Origin: DATKQJ01 sp035534295
GTDB taxonomy: Bacteria; Chloroflexota; Dormibacteria; Dormibacterales; Dormibacteraceae
DNA: 46,686 nucleotides
Assembly: GCA_035534295.1 (NCBI GenBank)
Contig: DATLSE010000054.1
Span: forward strand, 1-46,686
Direction of reading: 5' to 3'
In this document: positions 39,760-46,686 of the stretch, piece after piece
Position numbering within the stretch: the first letter of the stretch is position 1
Layout of the letters: each line of letters begins with the position of its first letter
Program-made: the position numbers and the translations under genes
The notes under the pieces: model-generated
What the model was told of the DNA's origin: nothing
Seen by the model: the letters and a program-made list of their open reading frames with translations, nothing else
The model's database searches: none

Positions 39760-41775
39760 GTGCCCAGCCCCGGGCCCGAGCGTATGCGCAACGTGGCTCT
39801 CGTCGGTCACTCGCACGAGGGCAAGACCTCCCTCGCGGAGGCCATGCTGGTGGCCGCCGGAGCCCTCGCTCGTGCCGGCTCGACCGAGGCGGGCACGGCG
39901 GTTATGGATTTCGAGCCCGAAGAGCACCGACGCAAGGTATCGGTCAACCTCGCCCTGGCCGATCTCGAATTCAACGGCATCAGGCTGAATCTCATCGACA
40001 CCCCCGGCGTGGCGGACTTCGAGGGTCAGGTCGTGAGCGCTCTGGCGGCTGCTGAATCTGCCCTGGTCGTGGTCTCGCCCAGCGACCGCGTGGCGGTGGG
40101 CACAGAGATAGCCTGGCAGCGACTGAACTCTCAACGCCTGCCCCGGCTCGTGGTGATCAACAAAATGGACCGGGAGAACGCGGATTTTTATGGTGCCCTG
40201 GATGCACTCCGCGGGACCCTGACACCGCGGCCGGTGGCATTGAACCTGCCCATCGGGTCGCAGTCGGATTTCCGCGGCGTCATCGACCTCCTGCACATGA
40301 AAGCCACGTTGTCCACCCCCGACGGTATGGGCGCCGAGGCGCCGATACCGGACGACCTGAAGAAGCTGGCCGGCGAACGTCGCGAGCAGCTGGTGGAGGC
40401 GGCAGCCGAGGGCGATGACGCTCTATTGGGTAAATACCTGGAGCTGGGAACTCTGAGCGACGATGAGGTTGAACGGGGCTTGCGGGAGGGCGTCAGAGCA
40501 GGCTCGGTCTGCCCCGTTCTGTGCTGTTCGGCGGCCGCGAGGCTGGGGGTCCGGACCCTGCTCCGAACCATGGTCGAGCTCCTCCCTGCGCCGAGCGGGG
40601 ACCCCGCCGGGACCCCGGCGGCCCTCATTTTCAACACCACCGCCGACTCCTTCGTAGGTCGCATCAGCTATCTGAAGGTGCTCTCGGGGCGGATTCGAGC
40701 GGATCAACGCCTGTTCAACTCGACCCGCTCCTTCGAGGAGCGGCTGGGCCAGCTCTTCACGCTGCGAGGCAAGGAACACCAGCCCGTAGAGGAACTGGTG
40801 GCAGGGGACATCGGCGGCGTGGGCAAGCTCGCCCACAGCCTCACCGGAGACGTGCTCGGCCGCGCGCAGGGCCCGTCGATCGAATTTCCCGAGCCGTCCT
40901 TCTCCCTCGCGATCCTCCCTCGGAGCCGAGGCGATGACGACCGCATATCGGCGGGGCTGACACACCTGCTGGAGGAAGATCCGAGCCTGCGGGTGGTCCG
41001 GGATGAGGTCACCCATGAGGTGGTCGCCTCCGGACTCGGCGATGTCCACCTCGACGTCCTGCTAGAGAAGCTGAAACGCAAATACGGGGTTGAGGCCACG
41101 ACTCGTCCGCCTCAGGTCGCCCACCTCGAGACCATCTCTCGCACCGCCCGGGCGGAGGGCCGCCACGTCAAGCAGTCCGGCGGCCATGGTCAGTACGGCG
41201 TCTGCACGATTGAGATCGCGCCGACCGCCCGCGGCGAGGGATTCGTCTGGGAGGACAAGGTGTTTGGGGGCGCGATCCCACAGAACTTTCGTCCCTCGGT
41301 GCAGAAGGGGGTGATCGAAGCCATGGCGTCTGGCGTTGTCGCAGGACACCCGATGGTCGACGTTCGGGTCACGCTGCTCGACGGCAAATATCATCCCGTC
41401 GACTCCTCCGATATGGCCTTTCAGTTGGCCGGATCGATCGCACTGCGCAAGGCTGTCCTGGAGGCTGAGCCGCTGGTTCTGGAGCCCGTACTGGAGGTCC
41501 AGATACGGGTTCCAGAGCGCTGTCTGGGCGACGTCATGTCTGATCTAAGTACTCGGCGGGGCCGCATCTCCGGCACCCAGGGCAGCGCGGGTTGGCAGCA
41601 CGTGCAGGCCCAGGTTCCAGCGGCAGAGATGCAACGCTACGCCCTGGATCTGCGCTCCATGACCCAGGGTAGGGGCGTCTTCAGCACCGCCTTCTCGCAT
41701 CACGAGCCGATGCCCCCGGCTCGGGCCCAGGCCCTGATCCAGGCCCACCTGAGCGAGCGTCAAGGGCGAGACTGA
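39760..41775 (+). CDS. elongation factor G-like GTPase (EF-G-2 type)
   Basis: 671 aa with all five EF-G domains. P-loop GHSHEGKT (16-23) and G4 NKMD (134-137) are intact. Switch I lacks the RGITI motif (RRKVSV instead). G3 reads DTPGVADF where canonical EF-G has DTPGHVDF, so the catalytic histidine is Val84. This matches the EF-G-like paralogue group of actinobacteria, Thermotoga and Thermus, whose function is unclear; it is not the housekeeping FusA. Domain IV (about 460-590) with SGGHGQYG is retained, so ribosome binding is likely. GTG start, probably leaderless; single gene. Confidence 0.9.
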   Translation: MPSPGPERMRNVALVGHSHEGKTSLAEAMLVAAGALARAGSTEAGTAVMDFEPEEHRRKVSVNLALADLEFNGIRLNLIDTPGVADFEGQVVSALAAAESALVVVSPSDRVAVGTEIAWQRLNSQRLPRLVVINKMDRENADFYGALDALRGTLTPRPVALNLPIGSQSDFRGVIDLLHMKATLSTPDGMGAEAPIPDDLKKLAGERREQLVEAAAEGDDALLGKYLELGTLSDDEVERGLREGVRAGSVCPVLCCSAAARLGVRTLLRTMVELLPAPSGDPAGTPAALIFNTTADSFVGRISYLKVLSGRIRADQRLFNSTRSFEERLGQLFTLRGKEHQPVEELVAGDIGGVGKLAHSLTGDVLGRAQGPSIEFPEPSFSLAILPRSRGDDDRISAGLTHLLEEDPSLRVVRDEVTHEVVASGLGDVHLDVLLEKLKRKYGVEATTRPPQVAHLETISRTARAEGRHVKQSGGHGQYGVCTIEIAPTARGEGFVWEDKVFGGAIPQNFRPSVQKGVIEAMASGVVAGHPMVDVRVTLLDGKYHPVDSSDMAFQLAGSIALRKAVLEAEPLVLEPVLEVQIRVPERCLGDVMSDLSTRRGRISGTQGSAGWQHVQAQVPAAEMQRYALDLRSMTQGRGVFSTAFSHHEPMPPARAQALIQAHLSERQGRD

Positions 41776-42008
41776 GCCGGCTCACCGGGCCCAGTGCTGC
41801 ACGGCTGGGGAGCGCTACAGAGTCGGTCGATTCCTCAGGTCGGGGGTCTTGAGCGTCCGGCCCGTCGCGTCCAGCGACCACATCCCCGATGCTTGGGCGG
41901 GGACTGCTCGGGCCGTGACCGCAGCGCGCCGAGCGCGGCCGCTCGCATCCGCACCAGGCGACCGTGCCTGTCCGCCATTGGGATTGCAGTATATCCACAT
42001 TCTGGGTA

Positions 42009-42605
42009 ATGTCTGTGCATAACCCACAAGATATGGTGTCACTGATGCGATTGCTCAGACGCCTCGTGAACTCCCAGTCGGGGTTAGGGACCCTCCTGGC
42101 CCGGCTCAGTGGCCCCTTCAATACCTGGGCCGCGGATGATTTTTCCAAGTTCACCAACTCGGGCTCGCTGCCCAGTGGGGTCCATGTCCAGGACGCCACT
42201 GCGCCGCCCGCGATGCTGCCCATTCAGGCTCCTGAGGCCATCTCCATCGCACCGGGAACCTTTGAGCTTCGCTTCACGCGGCTGCAGCAGGAGGGCGCTT
42301 ACGACGACATGTGGGACCTGATCGCCGAGGATGCCAGGCGCGCCTGGGGCGGTCGCGGTCGCTTTGTCGACCGCATGTCGCGCCAGAATCAGCATGGCCA
42401 GGTGATCGGGGCCAAAGTGGAGGGCGTAGACATCCTGGATAGGTGGACTGACGCAGAGCGCGGCCGCACATACAGAAACGTGGCCAAGGTCAGCGTCCGC
42501 TACCTCATCCGCGACGGCTGGCGCGAGCTGGAGGTGGACCGGAGGGTGCACCTCATCCCCGCGGCGGGAGGCTGGCGGACCCTGTACTACCCAGTGGGGG
42601 ATTGA
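42009..42605 (+). CDS. hypothetical protein with NTF2-like C-terminal domain
   Basis: 198 aa. Residues 1-75 are variable with a basic amphipathic start (LMRLLRRLVNS). Residues 80-198 look like a small alpha+beta NTF2/SnoaL-like fold (FELRFTRLQQEGAYDDMWDLI, then strands ending GGWRTLYYPVGD), with no catalytic residues that can be named. TATATC is 13 bases upstream of the ATG, and an imperfect hairpin (42004-42025) includes the start codon. Later in-frame ATGs (42033, 42045) are alternatives. Confidence 0.65.
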   Translation: MSVHNPQDMVSLMRLLRRLVNSQSGLGTLLARLSGPFNTWAADDFSKFTNSGSLPSGVHVQDATAPPAMLPIQAPEAISIAPGTFELRFTRLQQEGAYDDMWDLIAEDARRAWGGRGRFVDRMSRQNQHGQVIGAKVEGVDILDRWTDAERGRTYRNVAKVSVRYLIRDGWRELEVDRRVHLIPAAGGWRTLYYPVGD

Positions 42606-42638
42606 TCGGCCGACCCGGGTATAGTGGCCAATCAGCCA

Positions 42639-42974
42639 ATGATCGAGCAAACGGTCATGGAACAGGAACGGGCGCTCTACTGGCACCGGCGTGGCCAGGA
42701 GGAACGCACGCCACGACGGTTGCTCCGGGAGTCGGACGAGATCGCCTACTGGCTGGAGGAATGCCTGGTCCAGGACCTGAAGCTGGTTCCTGGTTGGCTC
42801 CTTCCCCGACTCGTCGCCTTGCTGGCCGTCGCCGACCCCAGGCTGCCCCAACAGATGGGGGGCGAGCGGCGTCCGGCCCAGGTTTTGGAGTTCTTGTACC
42901 AAGCCCAAGAGGTACTCATGGAGCGCTCCACCCAGGATCGCCGGCCCGCCCGAATCATCCCCCTCTTCGGCTGA
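42639..42974 (+). CDS. hypothetical helical protein
   Basis: 111 aa, not recognised. Mostly helical and charged (ALYWHRRGQEERTPRRLLRESDE, YWLEECLVQDLKLVPGW, RRPAQVLEFLYQAQEVLME). A TATAGT box at 42620-42625 precedes the ATG at 42639 by 13 bases; a GTG at 42624 is in frame but lies inside that box. It ends four bases before the PHP gene, suggesting a common transcript with PHP and PfkB genes. Confidence 0.65.
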   Translation: MIEQTVMEQERALYWHRRGQEERTPRRLLRESDEIAYWLEECLVQDLKLVPGWLLPRLVALLAVADPRLPQQMGGERRPAQVLEFLYQAQEVLMERSTQDRRPARIIPLFG

Positions 42975-42978
42975 GCGC

Positions 42979-43590
42979 TTGCTGAGGATCGATCTCCACC
43001 TCCACAGCGAGTTCTCACCCGACAGCCGCACCCCCCTTGACCAGCTGGTCGAGGCCTGCGCTCGCGTTGGGCTCGATCAGGTCGCGCTGACCGACCACAA
43101 CACCGCAGCGGGCGCCCTGGAACTGGCCCTCCTCGCCCCCGACCTCGCCATCGTGGGCGAGGAGGTCAGAACTGACCAGGGTGAGATCATCGGTTTGTTC
43201 ATGAGCTCAAGCCTGCCCGCGCGAATCACGGCGGTCGAGGCGTGCGATCTGATCCACGGAATGGGTGGCCTCACCTATGCCGCACACCCCTTCGATCGCC
43301 GGCGTGCCCACTTCGACCAGGTCAGCCTGGACCGGTTGGGGGATCGGCTGGACATCGTCGAGGTGTACAACCCATGGAGTGGTCCCGAGGCCAATCTCAT
43401 GGCCGAGGAGTACTGCCGGGCCCGCGACAAGATCGCCGCGACCGGCAGCGATGCCCATTCGGTCGAAGAGTTGGGCCTCAGCTGGATGGAGATTGACGAC
43501 TACGGAGATTCGGCCGATTTCCTCCTCAAGCTGAGATCTGCTCGCCACGTGGTCACCCCGCTGAGTGGTCGCGCTCCTCGCACCCGCTGA
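42979..43590 (+). CDS. PHP-domain metal-dependent phosphoesterase
   Basis: 203 aa. The PHP motifs are all visible: HLHSEFSPDS, TDHNT, YAAHPFDRRR and GSDAHSVEELG. Members hydrolyse phosphoesters such as 3',5'-nucleotides or AMP derivatives with a trinuclear metal site; the substrate here is unknown. Start is TTG at 42979. Followed 10 bases later by a PfkB-family kinase. Confidence 0.88.
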   Translation: MLRIDLHLHSEFSPDSRTPLDQLVEACARVGLDQVALTDHNTAAGALELALLAPDLAIVGEEVRTDQGEIIGLFMSSSLPARITAVEACDLIHGMGGLTYAAHPFDRRRAHFDQVSLDRLGDRLDIVEVYNPWSGPEANLMAEEYCRARDKIAATGSDAHSVEELGLSWMEIDDYGDSADFLLKLRSARHVVTPLSGRAPRTR

Positions 43591-43600
43591 GCCCAACGCG

Positions 43601-44410
43601 ATGCGTCTATTCGTCGTCGGCTCCGTCGCGCTCGATTCAAGTCCGGGCGGTGAACTCCGGGACGAGCTCGGCGGATCGGCGCTCTACTTTTCGCTGGCGG
43701 CGTCGCGATTCCACCCGGTCGCACTCTCGGCCCCGGTCGGACCGGACGGCGAGGGCGCGGTACGCCAGCTCTTGAGGCGACATACGGCGATCGACGACTC
43801 GGGCCTGGACGTCGTCAACGCACCGACCTACCGCTGGCTGGTCGGATCGGCGCACGGCCGGACCGTGGACCTGGGCAGCCAGGACTCGATCTACGATCGA
43901 TGGCAGCCACGCCTTCCGACTGGCGGAGCCGATTGGATCTTCATCGGCTCAATGCGCCCAGACGTACAGCTGGCCGTCGCGCGCCAGGTCGCAGGCTGCC
44001 AACTTCTGGCGGCGGACGCCATGCTGTCCTACCTCCACGGCGACGCCGACGTAGTTGGCGAGTTGATCGACCTCTGCCACTGGTTCTTCTGTACACGTGA
44101 GGAGCTGGACATGCTGTGGTCTGGGGATGCCGAGGCCTTCCGGATAGGGAGGCGGCTGCGCGGCCTGGTGGTAAAAGACGGCCCGGACGGCGCGGTCCTA
44201 TACACAGCGGACGGGGTCAGGCACCAGCCAGCGTTGGCTGCGCGGGTGGTGGACACCACCGGCGCAGGTGATAGCTTCGCCGGAGGCATGCTTGGCTACT
44301 GGTTAAGCCACCATGGAGGACCAGCCGCATTACCGCTGGCCTTGGCGGCCGGCGCCGAGATGGCCGCGCGCACCATATCGGCGGTCGGGCTTAAGGCTCT
44401 CGCCGACTAG
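43601..44410 (+). CDS. PfkB-family carbohydrate/nucleoside kinase
   Basis: 269 aa. Ribokinase-like fold: FVVGSVALDSS and GGSALYFSLAASR near the N-terminus, and the signature DTTGAGDSFAGGMLGY with the catalytic Asp near the C-terminus. The first PfkB signature is degenerate, and the substrate is unknown. ATG at 43601 chosen; a GTG at 43565 would overlap the PHP gene. Probably one transcript with the PHP gene, so both may act on the same phosphorylated metabolite (inference). Confidence 0.85.
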   Translation: MRLFVVGSVALDSSPGGELRDELGGSALYFSLAASRFHPVALSAPVGPDGEGAVRQLLRRHTAIDDSGLDVVNAPTYRWLVGSAHGRTVDLGSQDSIYDRWQPRLPTGGADWIFIGSMRPDVQLAVARQVAGCQLLAADAMLSYLHGDADVVGELIDLCHWFFCTREELDMLWSGDAEAFRIGRRLRGLVVKDGPDGAVLYTADGVRHQPALAARVVDTTGAGDSFAGGMLGYWLSHHGGPAALPLALAAGAEMAARTISAVGLKALAD

Positions 44411-44584
44411 ATTCGGCGACTCGAGCGGGCTCCTTTCACCGGGGGTCGGCCCGAGTCAATCGTGCCCCATGGGTCGCACGAGCTTGCAGATAGTGTTCAA
44501 TAGGGGTCGGGAGCGGCTTCGCGCCGGAATCCACCTCCCTGAGTCGCAGAATCTTTGAACATCAAATAGGAGAGGAAATAACAC

Positions 44585-44728
44585 ATGGAAGGGTATTGCC
44601 TTAAGGACAAGCAGAAGGTCGAGATGCAGAACCCGGAGCCGATCACGATGAAGAACGGCAAGCCGGCGACCATCGGAACCTGTCCCAAGTGCGGGACCAA
44701 GATCTACAAGATCGGCAAGGCCAGCTAG
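44585..44728 (+). CDS. DUF5679 mini-protein
   Basis: 47 aa, short but convincing: AGGAGAGG lies 9 bases before the ATG, a terminator follows 12 bases after the stop, and the sequence matches the DUF5679 family (EGYCLKDKQKVEMQNP, TMKNGKPATIGTCPKCGTKIYKIGKA). The family normally has two CxxC pairs as a zinc ribbon; here the first is C5-L-K-D8, so one Cys is replaced by Asp while CPKC is kept. Function unknown; often highly expressed. Confidence 0.88.
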   Translation: MEGYCLKDKQKVEMQNPEPITMKNGKPATIGTCPKCGTKIYKIGKAS

Positions 44729-44740
44729 TCGGGCTGGATA

Positions 44741-44775
44741 GGCAGGGCCGCCTGCGCTAGGTGGCCCTGCCTTTT
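44741..44775 (+). terminator. intrinsic terminator after DUF5679 gene
   Basis: GGCAGGGCC (44741-44749) pairs perfectly with GGCCCTGCC (44763-44771), followed directly by TTTT. It lies 12 bases after the DUF5679 stop and just before the end of the convergent trkA-type gene. Confidence 0.88.
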
Positions 44776-44782
44776 GCCCGCA

Positions 44783-45184
44783 TCATTCGGATATCGGATT
44801 CTCCAGTGCGCCAAGGAGCACCTCCGTCGCCGAGACCGCTTGGTCCACCCCAAGTGTCTTAAAGATCTCCACGTTGGCTGGGTTGTTGACCCGGGCCACG
44901 GTGAGAGGGACGTTGAAGCGTTTTTTTGCCAACTGCAATGCGACCAAGTTGTCCTCGTCGTCGCCGGTGACCGCCAGCACCGCGTCAGCGCGTTCGATTC
45001 CAGTCGTGCTTAGGAACGCCAGCTCGTCGCCATCGCCCCGCATGACGATGCTGCCCAATTGGCTTTCGAGCCATTCGGCACGAGGCCCATCTTTCTCCAC
45101 CAGAGTGACTTCGTGCCCGCGCTCGAGAAGGTCCCGGGAGAGGTAGTAGCCGACCTTCCCCCCCCCGACCACTATCGCGTACAA
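44783..45184 (-). CDS. TrkA-N (RCK) domain protein, second copy
   Basis: 133 aa, one Rossmann RCK-N domain that binds NAD(H) or a nucleotide (IVVGGGKVGYYLSRDLLERGHEVTLVE). No TrkA-C domain. These subunits gate K+ channels or transporters from the cytosol. Start is TTG directly after the TAG of the preceding gene (TAGTTG), with GGAGGAG positioned inside that gene. No trkH/ktrB-type membrane partner is visible beside it. Confidence 0.88.
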   Translation of the reverse strand: MYAIVVGGGKVGYYLSRDLLERGHEVTLVEKDGPRAEWLESQLGSIVMRGDGDELAFLSTTGIERADAVLAVTGDDEDNLVALQLAKKRFNVPLTVARVNNPANVEIFKTLGVDQAVSATEVLLGALENPISE

Positions 45185-45607
45185 CTAGGACTCCTCCTGG
45201 ATCATTTTGAGTACGAGGTTCGCACCCTCCAGGGTGGGGCAGAAGGTGGTTAGCCCGAACTTTCGGTAGGCCTCCTCTCGCACCGGATCGTATATGCGAC
45301 AAATGACCTTTGGGACCTTGAATAAATACTGTGCAATTTGCGCTGCCATGATATTTCGGTTATCACCCTCGGTTACAGCGATGAATGTATCCGCGTTCTC
45401 TGCGCCAGACCTACGCAGGGTGTCCGCATCACAGCCGTCGCCGACGACCAGGTTCCCCTGAAACTCGGAATCCAGAATTCCCTTGGCGGACGCCTGCATG
45501 AAGGCGGCGGGATTGCGATCGATCAAGGTGACCTCATGCTCCTGCTCACTCAGTTGACGAGCAAGTCGCGCTCCAACCCGGCCGCAACCCACGATGACCA
45601 CCTTCAC
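45185..45607 (-). CDS. TrkA-N (RCK) domain protein, first copy
   Basis: 140 aa, RCK-N domain with VIVGCGRVGARLARQLSEQEHEVTLID and the acidic residue at the end of the second strand. Paralogue of the next gene; together they may form a hetero-oligomeric gating ring. GTG start with a perfect TATAAT (minus strand, 45621-45616) only 8 bases upstream, so probably leaderless. Confidence 0.9.
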   Translation of the reverse strand: MKVVIVGCGRVGARLARQLSEQEHEVTLIDRNPAAFMQASAKGILDSEFQGNLVVGDGCDADTLRRSGAENADTFIAVTEGDNRNIMAAQIAQYLFKVPKVICRIYDPVREEAYRKFGLTTFCPTLEGANLVLKMIQEES

Positions 45608-45615
45608 AGGCCTGG

Positions 45616-45621
45616 ATTATA
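45616..45621 (-). promoter_or_regulatory. consensus -10 box of the trkA-type pair
   Basis: TATAAT on the minus strand, 8 bases before the GTG at 45607. No good -35 hexamer is found at 16-18 bases upstream, and there is no room for a Shine-Dalgarno. Confidence 0.5.
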
Positions 45622-45649
45622 GGTAGGTCAAGGCCGGCCCCCTGCTACC

Positions 45650-45853
45650 ATGAGCCGAGCCGTGCGATTCCCGTTCACCCTGATGGGGGTTGTCTCACTT
45701 GCTCTGGGGGCTTGGGTATTCATTTACTTTTTGCTCCGTGGCCCTGACGGCCCGGTCAGCGGGGGAATCGAGGTCGCGACCGCGTTCCTCATGGTGGCGT
45801 TCGGATCCTGGGTGGTCTGGCGCAAGTTCACCGGTCGCGAGATCTCGGAGTGA
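45650..45853 (+). CDS. small two-helix membrane protein
   Basis: 67 aa with two membrane helices (about 8-29 and 41-58) and a charged C-terminus (WRKFTGREISE). No family recognised. Overlaps the following universal stress protein gene as GTGA, so they are co-expressed; divergent from the trkA-type pair with 42 bases between starts. Confidence 0.75.
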   Translation: MSRAVRFPFTLMGVVSLALGAWVFIYFLLRGPDGPVSGGIEVATAFLMVAFGSWVVWRKFTGREISE

Positions 45854-46293
45854 GCGACACCGAATACAAGGTGATGGTCTCGGTCGCCGGCCATAAGGTA
45901 GATGATGAGACCGTCCGACTCGCGTGCAGGATGGCCAGAGACCGAAGCCAAGAACGCATCAAAATGTACGCGGTGCACGTCATTGAGGTAAACCGCTCGC
46001 TTCCCTTAAGCGCGCCGGTCGAACAGCAGGTTGACTTGGCGGAGAGGGTCCTAGACGCCGTTGAGCAGCTGGCCAAGGAATACCACGTAGAAGTTGAGAC
46101 GGAGATGGTCCAAGCTCGAGACACTGGCCCCGCCATTGTTGGCGAGGCAGACGAATGGGGCGCTGATATTATCGTAATGGGACTTCCGTACAAACGAAGG
46201 TTCGGCGAATTCAATCTCGGAAAGACAGTCCCGTATGTGCTGAAGCATGCGTCGTGCAGGGTAGTCTTGCTGCGCGAGACGCTACGTTCGTAG
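45850..46293 (+). CDS. universal stress protein (UspA family)
   Basis: 147 aa, Usp fold. KVMVSVAGHKVDDETVRLACRMA at the N-terminus and the C-terminal nucleotide-loop region GLPYKRRFGEFNLGKTVPYVLKHASCRVVLL; the usual G-x2-G-x9-G(S/T) ATP motif is only partly kept. The GTG start overlaps the small membrane protein gene. Neighbouring RCK proteins suggest a link to transport control, since Usp and TrkA domains often occur together (inference). Confidence 0.88.
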   Translation: MSDTEYKVMVSVAGHKVDDETVRLACRMARDRSQERIKMYAVHVIEVNRSLPLSAPVEQQVDLAERVLDAVEQLAKEYHVEVETEMVQARDTGPAIVGEADEWGADIIVMGLPYKRRFGEFNLGKTVPYVLKHASCRVVLLRETLRS

Positions 46294-46399
46294 CAGCAAC
46301 GACGGCTCTCGCCGGATCACTCCACATGATCATCTGAGGCGACTACGGGCTCGGTATTTAACCACCTGCCTCGTCATCCGCGTCCAGGCGGTAATGCTG

Positions 46400-46686
46400 C
46401 TAGGTGTGCTGCTGGTACGTAGGATTCCCCCTTTGAGGCGTAAGCCATGCACAGGGAAAGCCGGCACGGTGGAGCGCATATCTAACGATTGCCGCTAATG
46501 TCTTCAAGCCGTAGACAACGCTGGTACGCAAGCCAATCGAGCTGGCGTCTTCAAAGTAACGACCAATCGCAGGCACTTCAGCGATTCTGAATCCGATAGA
46601 TGCAGCTTGGATAAGTATTTGACTATCAAAGACGAAGTCATTTGAATTCTCGAGAAATGGCGCTGTCTCAAGGAAACGCCGAGAGT
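46400..46686 (-). CDS. family 2 glycosyltransferase, C-terminal 95 residues (5' end outside window)
   Basis: The frame runs open from the right window edge to the TAG at 46400-46402. It encodes the characteristic C-terminal part of dolichyl-phosphate-mannose-synthase-like GT2 enzymes: NDFVFDSQILIQAASIGFR, IAEVPAIGRYFEDASSI and VVYGLKTLAAIVRYALHR. Such enzymes transfer sugars to lipid carriers for cell-envelope glycans. The DNA is visibly AT-richer than the rest of the window, with codons such as AGA, TTA and ATA, suggesting a different origin, possibly a horizontally gained envelope-glycan cluster beyond the edge. Confidence 0.82.
   Translation of the reverse strand, partial: SRRFLETAPFLENSNDFVFDSQILIQAASIGFRIAEVPAIGRYFEDASSIGLRTSVVYGLKTLAAIVRYALHRAGFPCAWLTPQRGNPTYQQHT

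Noticed and set aside
41774..41783. GAGCCGGCTC palindrome after the EF-G-like gene
   Set aside because: Short GC palindrome without T-tract; similar strings occur by chance in this GC-rich DNA.
1..46686. Search for CRISPR arrays, IS elements, integrases and phage genes
   Set aside because: No spaced repeat array, terminal inverted repeats or mobile-element proteins were seen on either strand.

Overview
The window is a GC-rich, gene-dense bacterial chromosome segment. Its traits fit a monoderm-type Terrabacteria lineage, such as the Dormibacterota/Chloroflexota/Actinobacteria neighbourhood: a HemQ-type haem route, many GTG/TTG starts, very tight 4-base start/stop overlaps, and -10 boxes only 5-10 bases from start codons (likely leaderless mRNAs). 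No rRNA, tRNA, CRISPR array, phage gene or transposase was seen. The species cannot be fixed from this sequence alone.

Layout. (1) 1-6998: a catabolic locus on the minus strand (SDR, a 4-hydroxybutyryl-CoA dehydratase-type [4Fe-4S] enzyme, an acyl-CoA synthetase, a PucR/CdaR-type regulator). Divergent from it is an M24 'creatinase/DddP-like' protein that lacks one canonical metal ligand. (2) 7.7-9.2 kb: haem A synthase CtaA and an ArsR regulator with its own palindrome. (3) 9.3-16.1 kb: a six-gene group-4 [NiFe]-hydrogenase-like operon, order hyfB-C-E-F-G-I. Its large subunit keeps all four Ni-Fe cysteines but has no C-terminal propeptide, and no ferredoxin subunit gene is present. (4) 16.2-20.7 kb: a YCII remnant, fumarase, a GNAT/degenerate-zincin divergent pair and an unusually long CDF transporter. 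(5) 20.7-27.9 kb: one translationally coupled haem operon, regulator-hemA-hemC-hemD-hemB-hemQ-hemL-hemE. (6) 28-36.6 kb: serC, a MarR/MFS efflux pair with a CTG start, thioredoxin, an FmdB zinc ribbon, DUF1015, serA with a second class V aminotransferase, and rpsF-ssb-rpsR. (7) 36.7-41.8 kb: a His-rich membrane-anchored protein, an XRE regulator, an M24 peptidase with an HTH partner, and an EF-G-like GTPase lacking the usual catalytic His. (8) 42-46.7 kb: small hypotheticals, a PHP phosphoesterase, a PfkB kinase, a DUF5679 mini-protein, two TrkA/RCK proteins, a Usp, and the 3' part of a visibly AT-richer family 2 glycosyltransferase at the right edge.

How the parts fit. The haem operon makes the tetrapyrrole from glutamyl-tRNA up to coproporphyrinogen; HemQ would finish a coproporphyrin-dependent route, and CtaA converts haem to haem A for an aa3-type oxidase, so the organism probably respires oxygen. 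The hyf-like complex would be a membrane, ion-coupled hydrogenase or hydrogenase-like module. The first locus would activate an acid to a CoA thioester and dehydrate a 4-hydroxyacyl-CoA, under a PucR regulator. Serine synthesis is represented by SerA and two candidate phosphoserine aminotransferases.
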